NCBI GenBank assembly: GCA_019112825.1
Contig: DXIP01000008.1
Span: forward strand, 123,816-187,815
Direction of reading: 5' to 3'
Source of the DNA: Alistipes excrementigallinarum
GTDB taxonomy: Bacteria; Bacteroidota; Bacteroidia; Bacteroidales; Rikenellaceae
Length of the DNA stretch: 64,000 nt
In this document: piece after piece, positions 49,684-58,568 of the stretch
How positions within the stretch are numbered: position 1 is the stretch's first letter
How the letters are laid out: each line of letters starts with the position of its first letter
Translations under genes and position numbers: made by a program
Notes under the pieces: model-generated
Database searches by the model: none
What the model was told of the DNA's origin: nothing
The model's input: only the letters and a program-made list of their open reading frames with translations

Positions 49684-52284
49684 TCAGAACTGCTGACCGA
49701 GGACGAAGTGGAACTGGCTGCCGCTCTTGGTGGTCGAGCCTGCCGGTGCGTCGAAGCCGTAACCCCAGTCGATGCCCAGCATACCCACCACGGGCAGGTA
49801 GAGGCGGACGCCGAAGCCGGCCGAACGCTTGATTTTGAAGGGCGAGAAGGTCTTCCACGACGAGAAGCCGTTACCGCCTTCGAGGAAGCCCAGCACGTAA
49901 ATCTGCGACGAGGGCTTGAGAATCACCGGGTAGCGCAGCTCGACCGTATACTTGTTGTAGGCGCACGAGTAGCTGCCCACGGGGTCGAGCGCTCCGTCCT
50001 CGTAACCTCGCATCGAGATGATGTCGATACCGTACATGTTGTATCCCGACATGCCGTCGCCACCGACCTCGAATCGCTCGAAGGGCGATACCTTGTACTT
50101 GTTGTAGTTGCCCAGGTAACCCATCTCGGCCTTGGCCATCAGCACGAGGTTCGAGTTGCTCGAGAGGGCCTGGAACCACTGCGCCTTGAGCTGCCACTTG
50201 TGGAACTCGACCCAGCGGTAGCGCGTCTGGTTGGCCTGGTCACGCACCGAGCTGCTCAGGCTCGTGTTCTCGGCCGTTTCGGCCAGCTGGCGGTAGTTGA
50301 GACCGTCCCAGAGCGAGTAGGGGGGCGTGAACTGCACCGAGGCGGTGAACTCCGAACCGCGGCGCGGATAAATCGGCTGGTCGACCGAGTTGCGCGAGAG
50401 AACCAGCTTGAGCGAGAGCATGTTGGCCGAGCCGTTGGTCATGATGAACGACGACCAGTTCTTGAGCGAGTAGCGCTCGTAGGCCGCCTCGGCGTAGAAG
50501 GTGAAGTAGGGGTCGGGCCACGTCAGGCGCTTGCCCAGACCGGCCGCCACGCCGTAGGTGCGGAAGTACTGCGTACTGGTTTGCCAGACGTAGTAGGCGT
50601 CGTTCTGGTCCGAATAGTGGGCCGAAAGGGTGAACGAGTTGGGCTTGTGGCCGCCCAGCCAGGGGTCGGTGAAGCTGAAGGCGAAGGCCTTGTAGTAGGT
50701 ACCGTTGGTCTGGGCCGAAATCGAGAGCCGCTGGTTCTGGCCCATCGGGTAGGGACGCCAGGCCCCCTTCTTGAAGAAGTTCTTCATCGAGAGGTTGTTG
50801 AGCGTGATGCCCACCGAACCGACGAAGGTGCCCGAGCCCCAGCCGCCGGCGATGTTGAACTGGTCGGAGGCCTGCTCCTCGAGCGGCCAGTTGATGTTCA
50901 CCAGCTCGTTCGAGACGGGCTTCACGTCGGGCATGATGGCCTCGGGGTTGAAATGGCCCATCGAGCTGAGCGTACGCATGGTCTGCATGAGCAGCGAGCG
51001 GTTGTAGAGCTCGCCCGGGCGGACGTAGAGTTCGCGGCGGATGACCTCGTCGTCGACGCGCTGGTTGCCCGTGATGCCCACCTCGTTGATGGTGAACTGC
51101 TTGCCCTCGAAGACCTTGATTTCAAGGTCGATGGAGTCGGGAGCGATGATGATTTCGGCCGGCTCAATCTGCGACATCAGGTAGCCGTTGTTCTGGTAGA
51201 GCGACGAGACGGACATGGCGTCGGGGTCGGTCTCCTTGCCGATACCCAGACGCTTGTGCATCGACTTCTTGTCGTAGGTGTCGCCCTTCGAGACGCCGAA
51301 CATGTTCTGCAGGAAGTCGGTCTCGTAAACCGAGTTGCCTACCCACGTGACGTTGCGGATGTAGTACTTGTTGCCCTCCGAGACCTCGATGTCGATGCCC
51401 AGCCGCTTGTTGTTGATGAAGTAAATCGAGTCACGCACCACCGTGGCGTTGCGGTAGCCCCGCGAGTTGTAGAAGTCGATGAGCAGCTCCTTGTCGGCGG
51501 CGTAGTCCTCCTCGTTGAGCTTCGAGTTGCGGAAGATGTTGATGCTCCGCTGGTGGGTCTTCTTGAAGGTCCGGCGCAGCCGCTTGTCGGTGAACTGCTG
51601 GTTGCCCATGAAGTTGATGCGGCCGATTTTGACCTTGTCCTTGCGGTCGATGATGAAGGTGACGTTGACGCCCTGGGGCCGCACCGTGTCGTTTTCGATG
51701 CGCACGTCGACCTCGGCGTTGCGGAAGCCCTTTTCGGCCCAGTAGGCCTTGATGAGCTTCTTGTTCTTGTCGAGCACGTAGTCCGAGAGTTCGCTGCCGC
51801 GGCGGAGCTTGAGCTTGTCGAGCAGGTCGCGCTTCTTGCCCTTCGTGATGCCCTCGAAGCCCCAGTTGTAGACGCGGGGGCGCTCCTTGAGGAAGACCTC
51901 CAGGTCGAGGCTGTCGCCCTCGATGGTGGCGCCGATTTTCACGTCCGAGAAGAAGCGCTGGCTCCACAGACGCGAGATGGCGTTCGAGATGAAGTTGCTG
52001 GGCAGATAGACCGAATCGCCGGCGATGAGGCCGGCCGACGACTTGAGCATCTCCTCGTTGAGGTATTGCACGCCGTGGACGTTAATGTGGCGGATGTAGT
52101 AGCGCCGCGGGGCGCCGTCCTGGGAGAACATCGGGGCATTCTGGTTGAACTCGGGAGCGGCCGCGGCCGTCGAGTCGGCGGGGGCGGCGGGGGGCTCGGG
52201 GTTCTCCTGGCGGGCGAATATATGGGGGCAACTGAGCAGCACGGCTGCGGCTGCGAGGAGTACGGTTTTACCGAAATACTTCAT
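49684..52284 (-). CDS. bamA: outer-membrane protein assembly factor BamA
   Basis: 866 residues. Inserts beta-barrel proteins into the outer membrane. Signal peptide (~1-25), a short Pro/Ala linker, five POTRA domains (~65-440; starts such as YYIRHINVHGVQYLNEEML, KIGRINFMGNQQFTD, YYIRNVTWVGNSVYETDFL, FTINEVGITGNQRVDDEVI), then the 16-strand barrel. The conserved loop 6 motif is SMRGYEDG, and the protein ends in Phe (FHFVLGQQF). It lies 52 bases after uppS and is followed by two Skp genes, an outer-membrane biogenesis operon. Confidence 0.97.
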   Translation of the reverse strand: MKYFGKTVLLAAAAVLLSCPHIFARQENPEPPAAPADSTAAAAPEFNQNAPMFSQDGAPRRYYIRHINVHGVQYLNEEMLKSSAGLIAGDSVYLPSNFISNAISRLWSQRFFSDVKIGATIEGDSLDLEVFLKERPRVYNWGFEGITKGKKRDLLDKLKLRRGSELSDYVLDKNKKLIKAYWAEKGFRNAEVDVRIENDTVRPQGVNVTFIIDRKDKVKIGRINFMGNQQFTDKRLRRTFKKTHQRSINIFRNSKLNEEDYAADKELLIDFYNSRGYRNATVVRDSIYFINNKRLGIDIEVSEGNKYYIRNVTWVGNSVYETDFLQNMFGVSKGDTYDKKSMHKRLGIGKETDPDAMSVSSLYQNNGYLMSQIEPAEIIIAPDSIDLEIKVFEGKQFTINEVGITGNQRVDDEVIRRELYVRPGELYNRSLLMQTMRTLSSMGHFNPEAIMPDVKPVSNELVNINWPLEEQASDQFNIAGGWGSGTFVGSVGITLNNLSMKNFFKKGAWRPYPMGQNQRLSISAQTNGTYYKAFAFSFTDPWLGGHKPNSFTLSAHYSDQNDAYYVWQTSTQYFRTYGVAAGLGKRLTWPDPYFTFYAEAAYERYSLKNWSSFIMTNGSANMLSLKLVLSRNSVDQPIYPRRGSEFTASVQFTPPYSLWDGLNYRQLAETAENTSLSSSVRDQANQTRYRWVEFHKWQLKAQWFQALSSNSNLVLMAKAEMGYLGNYNKYKVSPFERFEVGGDGMSGYNMYGIDIISMRGYEDGALDPVGSYSCAYNKYTVELRYPVILKPSSQIYVLGFLEGGNGFSSWKTFSPFKIKRSAGFGVRLYLPVVGMLGIDWGYGFDAPAGSTTKSGSQFHFVLGQQF

Positions 52285-52336
52285 CTATTCAATTAGTGTC
52301 TTTCCGTTTGACTTACGCATCATCGGCCGGGATGCC

Positions 52337-53083
52337 TCACTTCGCGGGCGGCTCGGCATCGTTTTTCTTTTCGTGAACCAGGCCGAAGCGGCGGTCCCGG
52401 CGGGCGTACTCCTCCAGCGCGCGGTCGAACTCCTCCTCCGTGAAGTCGGGCCAGAGCACCTGTGGGAAGTAGAGCTCGGCGTAGGAGGATTGCCAGAGCA
52501 GGAAGTTGCTCAGGCGGTATTCGCCGCTGGTGCGGATGACCAGGTCCGGGTCGGGATAGTCGGCCGTGTCGAGCGCGGCCGAGATGCACTCTTCGGTGAT
52601 GGCCTCGGGTCGCAGTTCTCCCCGCGCGGCCTGCTGCGCCAGATGGCGCACGGCGCGCGTGATTTCGCTCCGCGACGAGTAGTTGAGCGCCAGGATGAGC
52701 GTCAGGGTCTGCCCCTGGGCGGTCTGCTCCTCGGCGCGGGCCAGGTAGTGCTGCACCTTCTCCGAGAAGCGGTTGCGGTCGCCAATCATCCGGATGCGGA
52801 CCCCCTGGCGCTGCAGCTCGGGCGTTTCATTGACCACGCTCGTACAGAAAAGCTCCATCAGGGCGTCGACCTCGGCGCGGGGGCGTCCCCAGTTCTCGGT
52901 CGAGAAGGCGTAGAGGGTCAGATACTTCACACCCCGGTGCGATGCGGCCCGCACCGTCGTGCGTACGGCCTCCACGCCGGCGATGTGGCCCTCGTAGCGC
53001 TCCTTGCCGCGCAACTCGGCCCAGCGGCCGTTGCCGTCCATGATGATGGCGACGTGTTGCGGTATGCGTTTCTGTTCACTCAT
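52337..53083 (-). CDS. uppS: undecaprenyl diphosphate synthase
   Basis: 248 residues. cis-Prenyltransferase making the C55 lipid carrier for peptidoglycan and O-antigen. Motifs: HVAIIMDGNGRWAELRGKERYEGH with the catalytic Asp, LTLYAFSTENWGRP, ILALNYSSRSEI, DLVIRTSGEYRLSNFLLWQSSYAELYF and WPDF. The last ~20 residues are charged. Its promoter element lies 9 bases upstream, with bamA downstream in the same operon. Confidence 0.97.
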   Translation of the reverse strand: MSEQKRIPQHVAIIMDGNGRWAELRGKERYEGHIAGVEAVRTTVRAASHRGVKYLTLYAFSTENWGRPRAEVDALMELFCTSVVNETPELQRQGVRIRMIGDRNRFSEKVQHYLARAEEQTAQGQTLTLILALNYSSRSEITRAVRHLAQQAARGELRPEAITEECISAALDTADYPDPDLVIRTSGEYRLSNFLLWQSSYAELYFPQVLWPDFTEEEFDRALEEYARRDRRFGLVHEKKNDAEPPAK

Positions 53084-53091
53084 ATAGGGTG

Positions 53092-53099
53092 CAAATATA
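53092..53099 (-). promoter_or_regulatory. -7 element for uppS-bamA
   Basis: TATATTTG on the minus strand, an exact TAnnTTTG match, 9 bases before the uppS ATG, in a short AT-rich spacer after nadK. Confidence 0.5.
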
Positions 53100-53204
53100 G
53101 GGAATTTAATTCAAAATGGTTCAATCCTGCCGCCAAATTGAGGGCGATGAAACGACGCTCCATCCCCACCGACCCGCTGTTGCGCGGAGCCCTGAGGCGG
53201 GCGG

Positions 53205-54086
53205 TCAGCTGCGGATGTCGATTCCCCACATCATCTTATTGCGTAACGTGTCGTAAAACGATATATTGTGGGGCACGGCCAAAAAAATCTTCTGCTCAGC
53301 ACGTTCGACGGTGAAGACCGCCTCGGGCGCCACGGCGCAGGTGCGGTTGTCGAGCGTAATGAAGGGGTCCGAATGGCGGGCGCGGATGTGGAGCCGCACG
53401 CGGCTCGTGTCGGGGATGACCACCGGCCGCATCGTGAGGTTGTGGGGGGCGATGGGGGTGATGACCATGCAGGAACAGGTCGGGGCGACGACCGGCCCTC
53501 CGGCGCTGAGCGAATAGGCGGTCGAGCCGGTGGGGGTCGAGACGATGACCCCGTCGCCGTGGTAGGTGGCCACCATCTGCTCGTCGACGTAGGTCTCGAC
53601 CGAAATCAGCCCGGCGCCGTGGCGCTGGACGGTGAATTCGTTGAGGCAGAAGGTCGACTCGGGCTGCTGTGCGAAGCTGCCCCGCACCTCGAGTAGCGTG
53701 CGCGGCTCGGTGCGCAGCCCGCCGTCGCGAATCTCCTCCAGCAGCGGGGCCATGCCTCCGGTCGGGACGCTGGTCAGGAAGCCCAGGTGGCCGGCGTTGA
53801 CGCCCAGCACCGGGACGGGGGCTCCGCCCAGCCGGTGCGCCCCCTCGAGCAGCGTGCCGTCGCCGCCGTAGCAGAGCATCACCGCCGCGCGGGCATCCAC
53901 CTCCCCGACGCGGCTGCCGTAGCGCGCCGACGGGGGGAAGAGCCTGCCGGTGAGGCGCTCGGCCACGGGGGCGAACTCCTCGTTGACGACGCATTCGAAT
54001 CCGAAGGCATCGAGGCCGTCGAAGAGCTGGCGGAGCTCCCCGGCGTCGTGCGCCACCTGCGGGCGGGAAAAAAGTATGATTTTCAT
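53205..54086 (-). CDS. nadK: NAD kinase
   Basis: 293 residues. Phosphorylates NAD to NADP. GGDGT at 74-78 (nucleotide binding and catalysis), NAGHLGFLT, the NE motif in CLNEFTVQR and DGVIVSTPTGSTAYSLSAGGPVV are all present. It is divergent from pdxJ across 153 bases and lies 121 bases upstream of uppS. Confidence 0.97.
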   Translation of the reverse strand: MKIILFSRPQVAHDAGELRQLFDGLDAFGFECVVNEEFAPVAERLTGRLFPPSARYGSRVGEVDARAAVMLCYGGDGTLLEGAHRLGGAPVPVLGVNAGHLGFLTSVPTGGMAPLLEEIRDGGLRTEPRTLLEVRGSFAQQPESTFCLNEFTVQRHGAGLISVETYVDEQMVATYHGDGVIVSTPTGSTAYSLSAGGPVVAPTCSCMVITPIAPHNLTMRPVVIPDTSRVRLHIRARHSDPFITLDNRTCAVAPEAVFTVERAEQKIFLAVPHNISFYDTLRNKMMWGIDIRS

Positions 54087-54109
54087 CGGCAGAGTTTCGA
54101 AATTTTACG

Positions 54110-54117
54110 TAACTTTG
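54110..54117 (+). promoter_or_regulatory. -7 element for pdxJ
   Basis: TAACTTTG on the plus strand (TAnnTTTG). It gives a ~115-base leader before pdxJ that overlaps the leader of divergent nadK. Confidence 0.5.
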
Positions 54118-54147
54118 ACCTCGCGGAACGGGGCCCGAAAGCCTTCC

Positions 54148-54215
54148 GGGCGGCCTTCCCGCAACGAAACGTCCGCCCGGCGGGGCTGCCTGCGGTTTCG
54201 CTCCGAAGGCCGCCC
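54148..54215. repeat. inverted repeat in the nadK/pdxJ overlapping leaders
   Basis: GGGCGGCCTTC (54148-54158) is perfectly complementary to GAAGGCCGCCC (54205-54215). It lies where the two predicted divergent leaders overlap, so it would form a hairpin in either RNA. Confidence 0.7.
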
Positions 54216-54222
54216 TTGACCG

Positions 54223-54230
54223 CAAAGTTA
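54223..54230 (-). promoter_or_regulatory. -7 element for nadK
   Basis: TAACTTTG on the minus strand, the same octamer as the facing pdxJ element. Predicted leader about 130 bases to the nadK ATG. Confidence 0.5.
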
Positions 54231-54239
54231 GTGATTATT

Positions 54240-54956
54240 ATGACAAAATTAAGTGTAAACGTCAATAAGATTGCCGTCATCCGCAATTCGCGCGGCGGCA
54301 ACATGCCCGACGTCGTGCGCGCGGCGCAGGACATCGAGCGCTTCGGAGCCGACGGCATCACGGTGCACCCGCGTCCCGATGCGCGCCACATCCGCTACGA
54401 CGACGTGCGGGCGCTCAAGCGGGTGCTTACGACCGAGTTCAACATCGAGGGCAACCCCATCCCGAGCTTCATCGACCTGGTGCTCGAGGTCTGCCCGACG
54501 CAGGTGACGCTCGTGCCCGACGCTCCCGACGCCATCACCTCGAATGCCGGCTGGAATACCGTCGCCAACCGCGACTTCCTCACCGGGGTGACCGCCCGCT
54601 TCCACGAGCGGGGCATCCGCGTCTCGATATTCGTCGACCCGGTAGCCGAGATGGTGGCCGGCGCCCGCGCCTGCGGCGCCGACCGCGTGGAGCTCTACAC
54701 CGAGGCCTATGCGCGCGAATACGCCGCCTCGCCCGAGCGGGCTGTGGCTCCCTATGTGGCTGCCGCCGAGGAGGCCCGCCGACAGGGGCTCGGCCTCAAT
54801 GCGGGCCACGACCTCAATTTGGAGAATCTGGCCTACTACATCGGGCGGATTCCCTGGACCGACGAGGTCTCCATCGGCCATGCGCTCATCTGCGACGCCC
54901 TCTACTACGGGCTGGAGAACACTGTGCAGCTCTACCAACGACAACTCAAACACTGA
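54240..54956 (+). CDS. pdxJ: pyridoxine 5'-phosphate synthase
   Basis: 238 residues, TIM barrel. Condenses 1-deoxyxylulose 5-phosphate with 3-amino-2-oxopropyl phosphate to make pyridoxine 5'-phosphate. Landmarks: LSVNVNKIAVIRNSRGGNMPDVVRAAQDIERFGADGITVHPRPDARHIR, the FNIEGNP segment, QVTLVPDAP and LGLNAGHDLNLENL. ATG 54240 matches the family N-terminus. Six bases separate it from the SGNH gene. Confidence 0.96.
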   Translation: MTKLSVNVNKIAVIRNSRGGNMPDVVRAAQDIERFGADGITVHPRPDARHIRYDDVRALKRVLTTEFNIEGNPIPSFIDLVLEVCPTQVTLVPDAPDAITSNAGWNTVANRDFLTGVTARFHERGIRVSIFVDPVAEMVAGARACGADRVELYTEAYAREYAASPERAVAPYVAAAEEARRQGLGLNAGHDLNLENLAYYIGRIPWTDEVSIGHALICDALYYGLENTVQLYQRQLKH

Positions 54957-54961
54957 CCGAT

Positions 54962-55612
54962 ATGAAAAAACTGCTCTTTCTTGCGCTGCTGCTTGCGGCG
55001 GCGCTTCCCACCTTTGCGCAAAGCTCCTACAACTTCCAGCGCCGCAGCCTCTTCGAGGTGCTGCCCATCCATTCGAACGATATCGTCTTCCTGGGCAACA
55101 GCATCACCGACGGCTGCGAGTGGGCCGAACTCTTCGACAACCCCCGCATCAAGAACCGCGGCATCAGCGCCGACCGCACGGGCTGGATGCTCGAGCGACT
55201 CGACCCGATTGTGAAGGGGCAGCCCAAAAAGCTCTTCCTGCTCATCGGCACCAACGACCTGGCGGCCGGCATCGCCCCGCAGACGGTCGTCGACAACATC
55301 CGCCGCATCCTCGAGCGCTTCCGCACGGAATCGCCCCGTACGAAGCTCTACGTGCAGAGCATCTTCCCGGTCAACGGCGTCGATGCCGGCGGCAAGACAC
55401 GCAAGCACTGGTCGAAGGGTGCCGAAATCATCGAGACCAACAAGCTGCTGCAGGAGCTCTGCCGCGAGCTGGACATCCCCTATCTGGACATCTATTCGGT
55501 GCTGGTCGACGAGCGCGGACTGCTCGACAAGCGCTACACGAACGACGGTCTGCACCTGACGGGCGAGGGCTACCTCGTCTGGAAGAAGGCCATCGAGCAG
55601 TACGTGAAGTAA
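54962..55612 (+). CDS. secreted SGNH/GDSL-family esterase
   Basis: 216 residues. Signal peptide MKKLLFLALLLAAALPTFAQ. SGNH blocks: VFLGNSITDG with the nucleophile Ser, a Gly in KNRGISADRTGWML, Asn in LIGTNDLAAG and the Asp-His pair in NDGLHLTGEGY. Similar to platelet-activating-factor acetylhydrolase-like or sialate-O-acetylesterase-like periplasmic enzymes of Bacteroidetes that remove O-acetyl groups from glycans. It sits tightly between pdxJ and the CCA-type enzyme. Confidence 0.88.
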   Translation: MKKLLFLALLLAAALPTFAQSSYNFQRRSLFEVLPIHSNDIVFLGNSITDGCEWAELFDNPRIKNRGISADRTGWMLERLDPIVKGQPKKLFLLIGTNDLAAGIAPQTVVDNIRRILERFRTESPRTKLYVQSIFPVNGVDAGGKTRKHWSKGAEIIETNKLLQELCRELDIPYLDIYSVLVDERGLLDKRYTNDGLHLTGEGYLVWKKAIEQYVK

Positions 55613-55613
55613 C

Positions 55614-57260
55614 GTGGAGCCGCTGTCGCAACCCATATTCCGCCGCATCGGGCGCATTGCCGACGAGCGGGGCGTGAGGGCCTTCGTCGTGGGGGGCTAC
55701 GTCCGCGACTACTACCTGCACCGCCCCTCGACCGACATCGACGTGGTGGTGGTCGGGAGCGGCATCGAGGTGGCCGAGGCGCTTGCCGCCGAGCTGCACG
55801 CCCGCGTCTCGGTCTTCAAGACCTTCGGCACGGCGATGGTCCGCTGCCGGGGTGTCGAGGTCGAGTTCGTGGGGGCCCGCAAGGAGTCCTACACCCGCGA
55901 TTCGCGCAAGCCGCAGGTCGAACCCGGCACGCTCGAGGATGACCAGCGCCGCCGCGACTTCACCATCAACGCCATGGCGTGGTCGCTCAACGGCGACACG
56001 TTCGGCGAGCTGGTCGACCCCTTCGGCGGCATGGAGGACCTCGAGGCCTGCATCATCCGCACGCCGTGCGACCCCGACGTCACCTTCTCGGACGACCCGC
56101 TCCGCATGATGCGCGCCGTGCGCTTCGCCACGCAGCTGGGCTTCTCCGTCGAGGAGGAGACCTTCGAGGCGATTCGCCGCAACCGCGAGCGGATTCGCAT
56201 CGTCTCGCGCGAGCGCATCGCCACCGAGCTCAACAAGATTGTCCTCTCGCCGGTCCCCTCGATGGGCTTCGAGCTGCTCGACCTGACGGGGCTGCTGGAG
56301 CTGATTTTCCCCGAACTGCACCGCCTGAAGGGGGTCGAGCGGCGGGGTCAGCACGCCCACAAGGACAACTTCATCCATACACTCAAGGTGCTGGACAACG
56401 TGGCGCGCCGCTCCGACGACCTCTGGCTGCGCTGGGCCGCGCTGCTGCACGACATCGCCAAGCCGCTGACCAAGGGTTACGACCCCCGCGCGGGGTGGAC
56501 CTTCCACGGCCACGAGGTGCTGGGCTCGAAGATGGTGCCGGCGATTTTCCGCCAGCTCAAACTGCCGCTCAACGAGCACATGAAGTTCGTCCAGAAGCTC
56601 GTTTTCCTCCACCTGCGCCCCATCATCCTTTCGGAGGAGCAGGTCACCGACTCGGCCGTGCGGCGGCTGCTCTTCGAGGCGGGCGACGACGTCGAGGCGC
56701 TGATGACCCTCTGCGAGGCCGACATCACCTCGGGCAACGACGCCAAGGTGCGCCGCTTCCTGGCCAACTTCGAGCTGGTGCGGCGCAAGATGAAGGATTT
56801 GGAGGAGCGCGACCGCATCCGCAACTTCCAGCCGCCGATTACGGGCGAAATCATCATGGAGACCTACGGCATCGGCCCTTGCCGCCTTATCGGCGACATC
56901 AAGGAAGTCATCAAGAATGCGATTCTCGATGGCGAGATACCCAACGAATATGCCGCCGCCCATGCGCTGATGGAGCGTCTGGCGGCCGAGCACGGGCTGC
57001 GGCCCGTGGCGCGGCCTGCGGCGGAGGGGGCGGCCCCGGCAGAGGCTGCGGAGCCGACTGCGGCGACAGCTCCGGCGGCTGCAACCTCCCCGGCTGCTAT
57101 GGCGACCTCCGCGCCGGAGGGCCTGGCGGCGGAGCCCTCTTCTGCCGTTTCTGCGGAGGCGGAGGCAGGTGCGGCATCGGAGCGCCCGGCGGTTTCGGCG
57201 TCGGATACCCCGGCCGTTTCGGCCGAAGCAACCGGAAAGATTGAACGGTCCGACGCATAG
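55614..57260 (+). CDS. CCA tRNA nucleotidyltransferase-type enzyme with HD domain and Ala-rich tail
   Basis: 548 residues from a GTG start two bases after the upstream stop. Class II nucleotidyltransferase head: GGYVRD (27-32), catalytic DID (41-43), RRDFTINAMA (113-122), and the SRERI-type nucleotide-selecting region. A central HD domain (NFIHTLKVLDNVARR to ALLHDIAKPLT) is probably phosphodiesterase-active. It adds or repairs tRNA 3' CCA; a poly(A) polymerase role is possible. The last ~75 residues (from about 470) are a low-complexity Ala/Pro/Ser/Glu tail that is not part of the fold. A palindromic terminator lies 78 bases downstream. Confidence 0.88.
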   Translation: MEPLSQPIFRRIGRIADERGVRAFVVGGYVRDYYLHRPSTDIDVVVVGSGIEVAEALAAELHARVSVFKTFGTAMVRCRGVEVEFVGARKESYTRDSRKPQVEPGTLEDDQRRRDFTINAMAWSLNGDTFGELVDPFGGMEDLEACIIRTPCDPDVTFSDDPLRMMRAVRFATQLGFSVEEETFEAIRRNRERIRIVSRERIATELNKIVLSPVPSMGFELLDLTGLLELIFPELHRLKGVERRGQHAHKDNFIHTLKVLDNVARRSDDLWLRWAALLHDIAKPLTKGYDPRAGWTFHGHEVLGSKMVPAIFRQLKLPLNEHMKFVQKLVFLHLRPIILSEEQVTDSAVRRLLFEAGDDVEALMTLCEADITSGNDAKVRRFLANFELVRRKMKDLEERDRIRNFQPPITGEIIMETYGIGPCRLIGDIKEVIKNAILDGEIPNEYAAAHALMERLAAEHGLRPVARPAAEGAAPAEAAEPTAATAPAAATSPAAMATSAPEGLAAEPSSAVSAEAEAGAASERPAVSASDTPAVSAEATGKIERSDA

Positions 57261-57337
57261 TCCGCCCGGAGCGCAGCAGCGTTCATCCGGCCGCGAGGAG
57301 GCAATTTAGCGTTGCCTTTCTTTGGCGAGACAAAAAC

Positions 57338-57373
57338 AAGCCAACCGACATCCATGGATGTCGGTTGGCTTTT
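57338..57373. terminator. palindromic bidirectional terminator
   Basis: AAGCCAACCGACATCCA (57338-57354) is perfectly complementary to 57355-57371, a 17-bp inverted repeat centred on CATG, followed by T-rich sequence. It separates the convergent CCA-enzyme and thioesterase genes. Confidence 0.8.
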
Positions 57374-57478
57374 CATTTGATGTCGGTCGTCTTTGGAAAA
57401 CAGTCCCGGTGCTTCCCCGGTGCCTTTTCAGCGCCTTCCTGGTACCTCTCTGGGTCGTCCGCTGCCGGGGCGGCCGGA

Positions 57479-57874
57479 TTACTCGCCGAGCATCCGCTCA
57501 CGCCACAGCGCGGGGACGGGGAAGCTCTCCTGGCGGTCGAAGTCAAAGGCAACCATCACCGAGCGGCTCTCGCTGCGCACCTCCTCGCCGCAGAGCAGCT
57601 GCTGGAAGAGGACGATGCTCTTGTTGCCGATGCGCTCGCAGGTGGTCGTCACCCGGATGTCGTCGCCCATGCGGACCTGCCCCATGTAGGAGGTCGAGGT
57701 CGAGACCGTGATGATGCGGTTCTGTCCCAGCAGCACCTCCTCGCCGAGCACCTTCTGGTAGTAGTCCACCTTGCCCACGTCGAAGTACATCTGCTGGGCG
57801 ACGTTGTTCACGTGGTGGAACGAGTCGATGTCCGAGAAACGCTGCTGGACCGGTGTTGTCAATGTGCGTGCCAT
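57479..57874 (-). CDS. hot-dog fold acyl-CoA thioesterase (4HBT family)
   Basis: 131 residues. The N-terminal QQRFSDIDSFHHVNNVAQQMYFD carries the Asp of YbgC/FadM-type active sites and the HVNN segment of the 4HBT fold; the remaining sheet is TVSTSTSYMGQVRMGDDIRVTTTCERIGNKSIVLFQQLL. It hydrolyses acyl-CoA or acyl-ACP; the chain length is not predictable. One base separates it from tsaC upstream, so they are cotranscribed. Confidence 0.88.
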   Translation of the reverse strand: MARTLTTPVQQRFSDIDSFHHVNNVAQQMYFDVGKVDYYQKVLGEEVLLGQNRIITVSTSTSYMGQVRMGDDIRVTTTCERIGNKSIVLFQQLLCGEEVRSESRSVMVAFDFDRQESFPVPALWRERMLGE

Positions 57875-57875
57875 C

Positions 57876-58457
57876 TTACTCGCGGATGATTTTCACTTCG
57901 CCCCCTTCGGTGAAGGCGATAATCGACGATGCCTTGCGCGTGGGTTTCCCCTCGAAGCGGGGGTTGACCACGAAGTCGACGCCGTCGATGATTTCGCGCG
58001 CCACCTCGTCGAGCCCCGCGGGGGTCTTCTCGCCCGAGGTGTTGGCCGAGGTCGAGACAATCGGCCGGCCGAAGGCGCGCAGCATCCGGCGGCAGAACTC
58101 GTGGTCGGGCACCCGCACGCCGAGCGTCCCCTCTTCGGGGATGAGGTTCGCGGCAAGCCCCGTGGCGCCCGGCAGAATGAGCGTGAGGGGGCTGGTGGCC
58201 AGCTCCATCACCTCGAAGGCGATGCCCGGCGCCTTGTTCACGTAGCGCACGACCATGTCGGGCGAGGCGCAGAGCACCAGCATCGATTTCTTGTTCTCGC
58301 TCCGTTTGAGCGCATAGATGCGTGCTACGGCGTCGGCGTTGGTGGCGTCGCAGCCGATGCCCCACACCGTGTCGGTGGGGTAGAGCAGCAGCCCGCCTTC
58401 GCGCAGCGTGCGGACCGCCTCGTCGACTTCGTGCTGCAGTTCGGTTTCGTTTTTCAT
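57876..58457 (-). CDS. tsaC: L-threonylcarbamoyladenylate synthase (TsaC/YrdC type)
   Basis: 193 residues, the single-domain YrdC form without the Sua5 extension. It makes threonylcarbamoyl-AMP for the t6A37 modification of ANN-decoding tRNAs. Matches GLLLYPTDTVWGIGCDATN, ALKRSENKKSMLVLCAS, TLILPGATGLAANLIPEEGTLGVRVPDHEF and PIVSTSANTSGEKTP. It precedes the thioesterase gene by one base. The 111-base gap upstream shows no clear promoter. Confidence 0.94.
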   Translation of the reverse strand: MKNETELQHEVDEAVRTLREGGLLLYPTDTVWGIGCDATNADAVARIYALKRSENKKSMLVLCASPDMVVRYVNKAPGIAFEVMELATSPLTLILPGATGLAANLIPEEGTLGVRVPDHEFCRRMLRAFGRPIVSTSANTSGEKTPAGLDEVAREIIDGVDFVVNPRFEGKPTRKASSIIAFTEGGEVKIIRE

Positions 58458-58568
58458 GATGCTCGTCTTTGTTGGTTGGCCCGAGGTGCAGGGTGCGGGG
58501 AGGGGCTTCGGTTCGTGTGCTCCTTCGGCACGCCCTGCACGGGGCGGATTCCACCGGAACGGGGCGCC

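Noticed and set aside
49489..52296. A 935-codon plus-strand frame opposite bamA
   Set aside because: Antisense shadow; bamA is complete with POTRA and barrel features.
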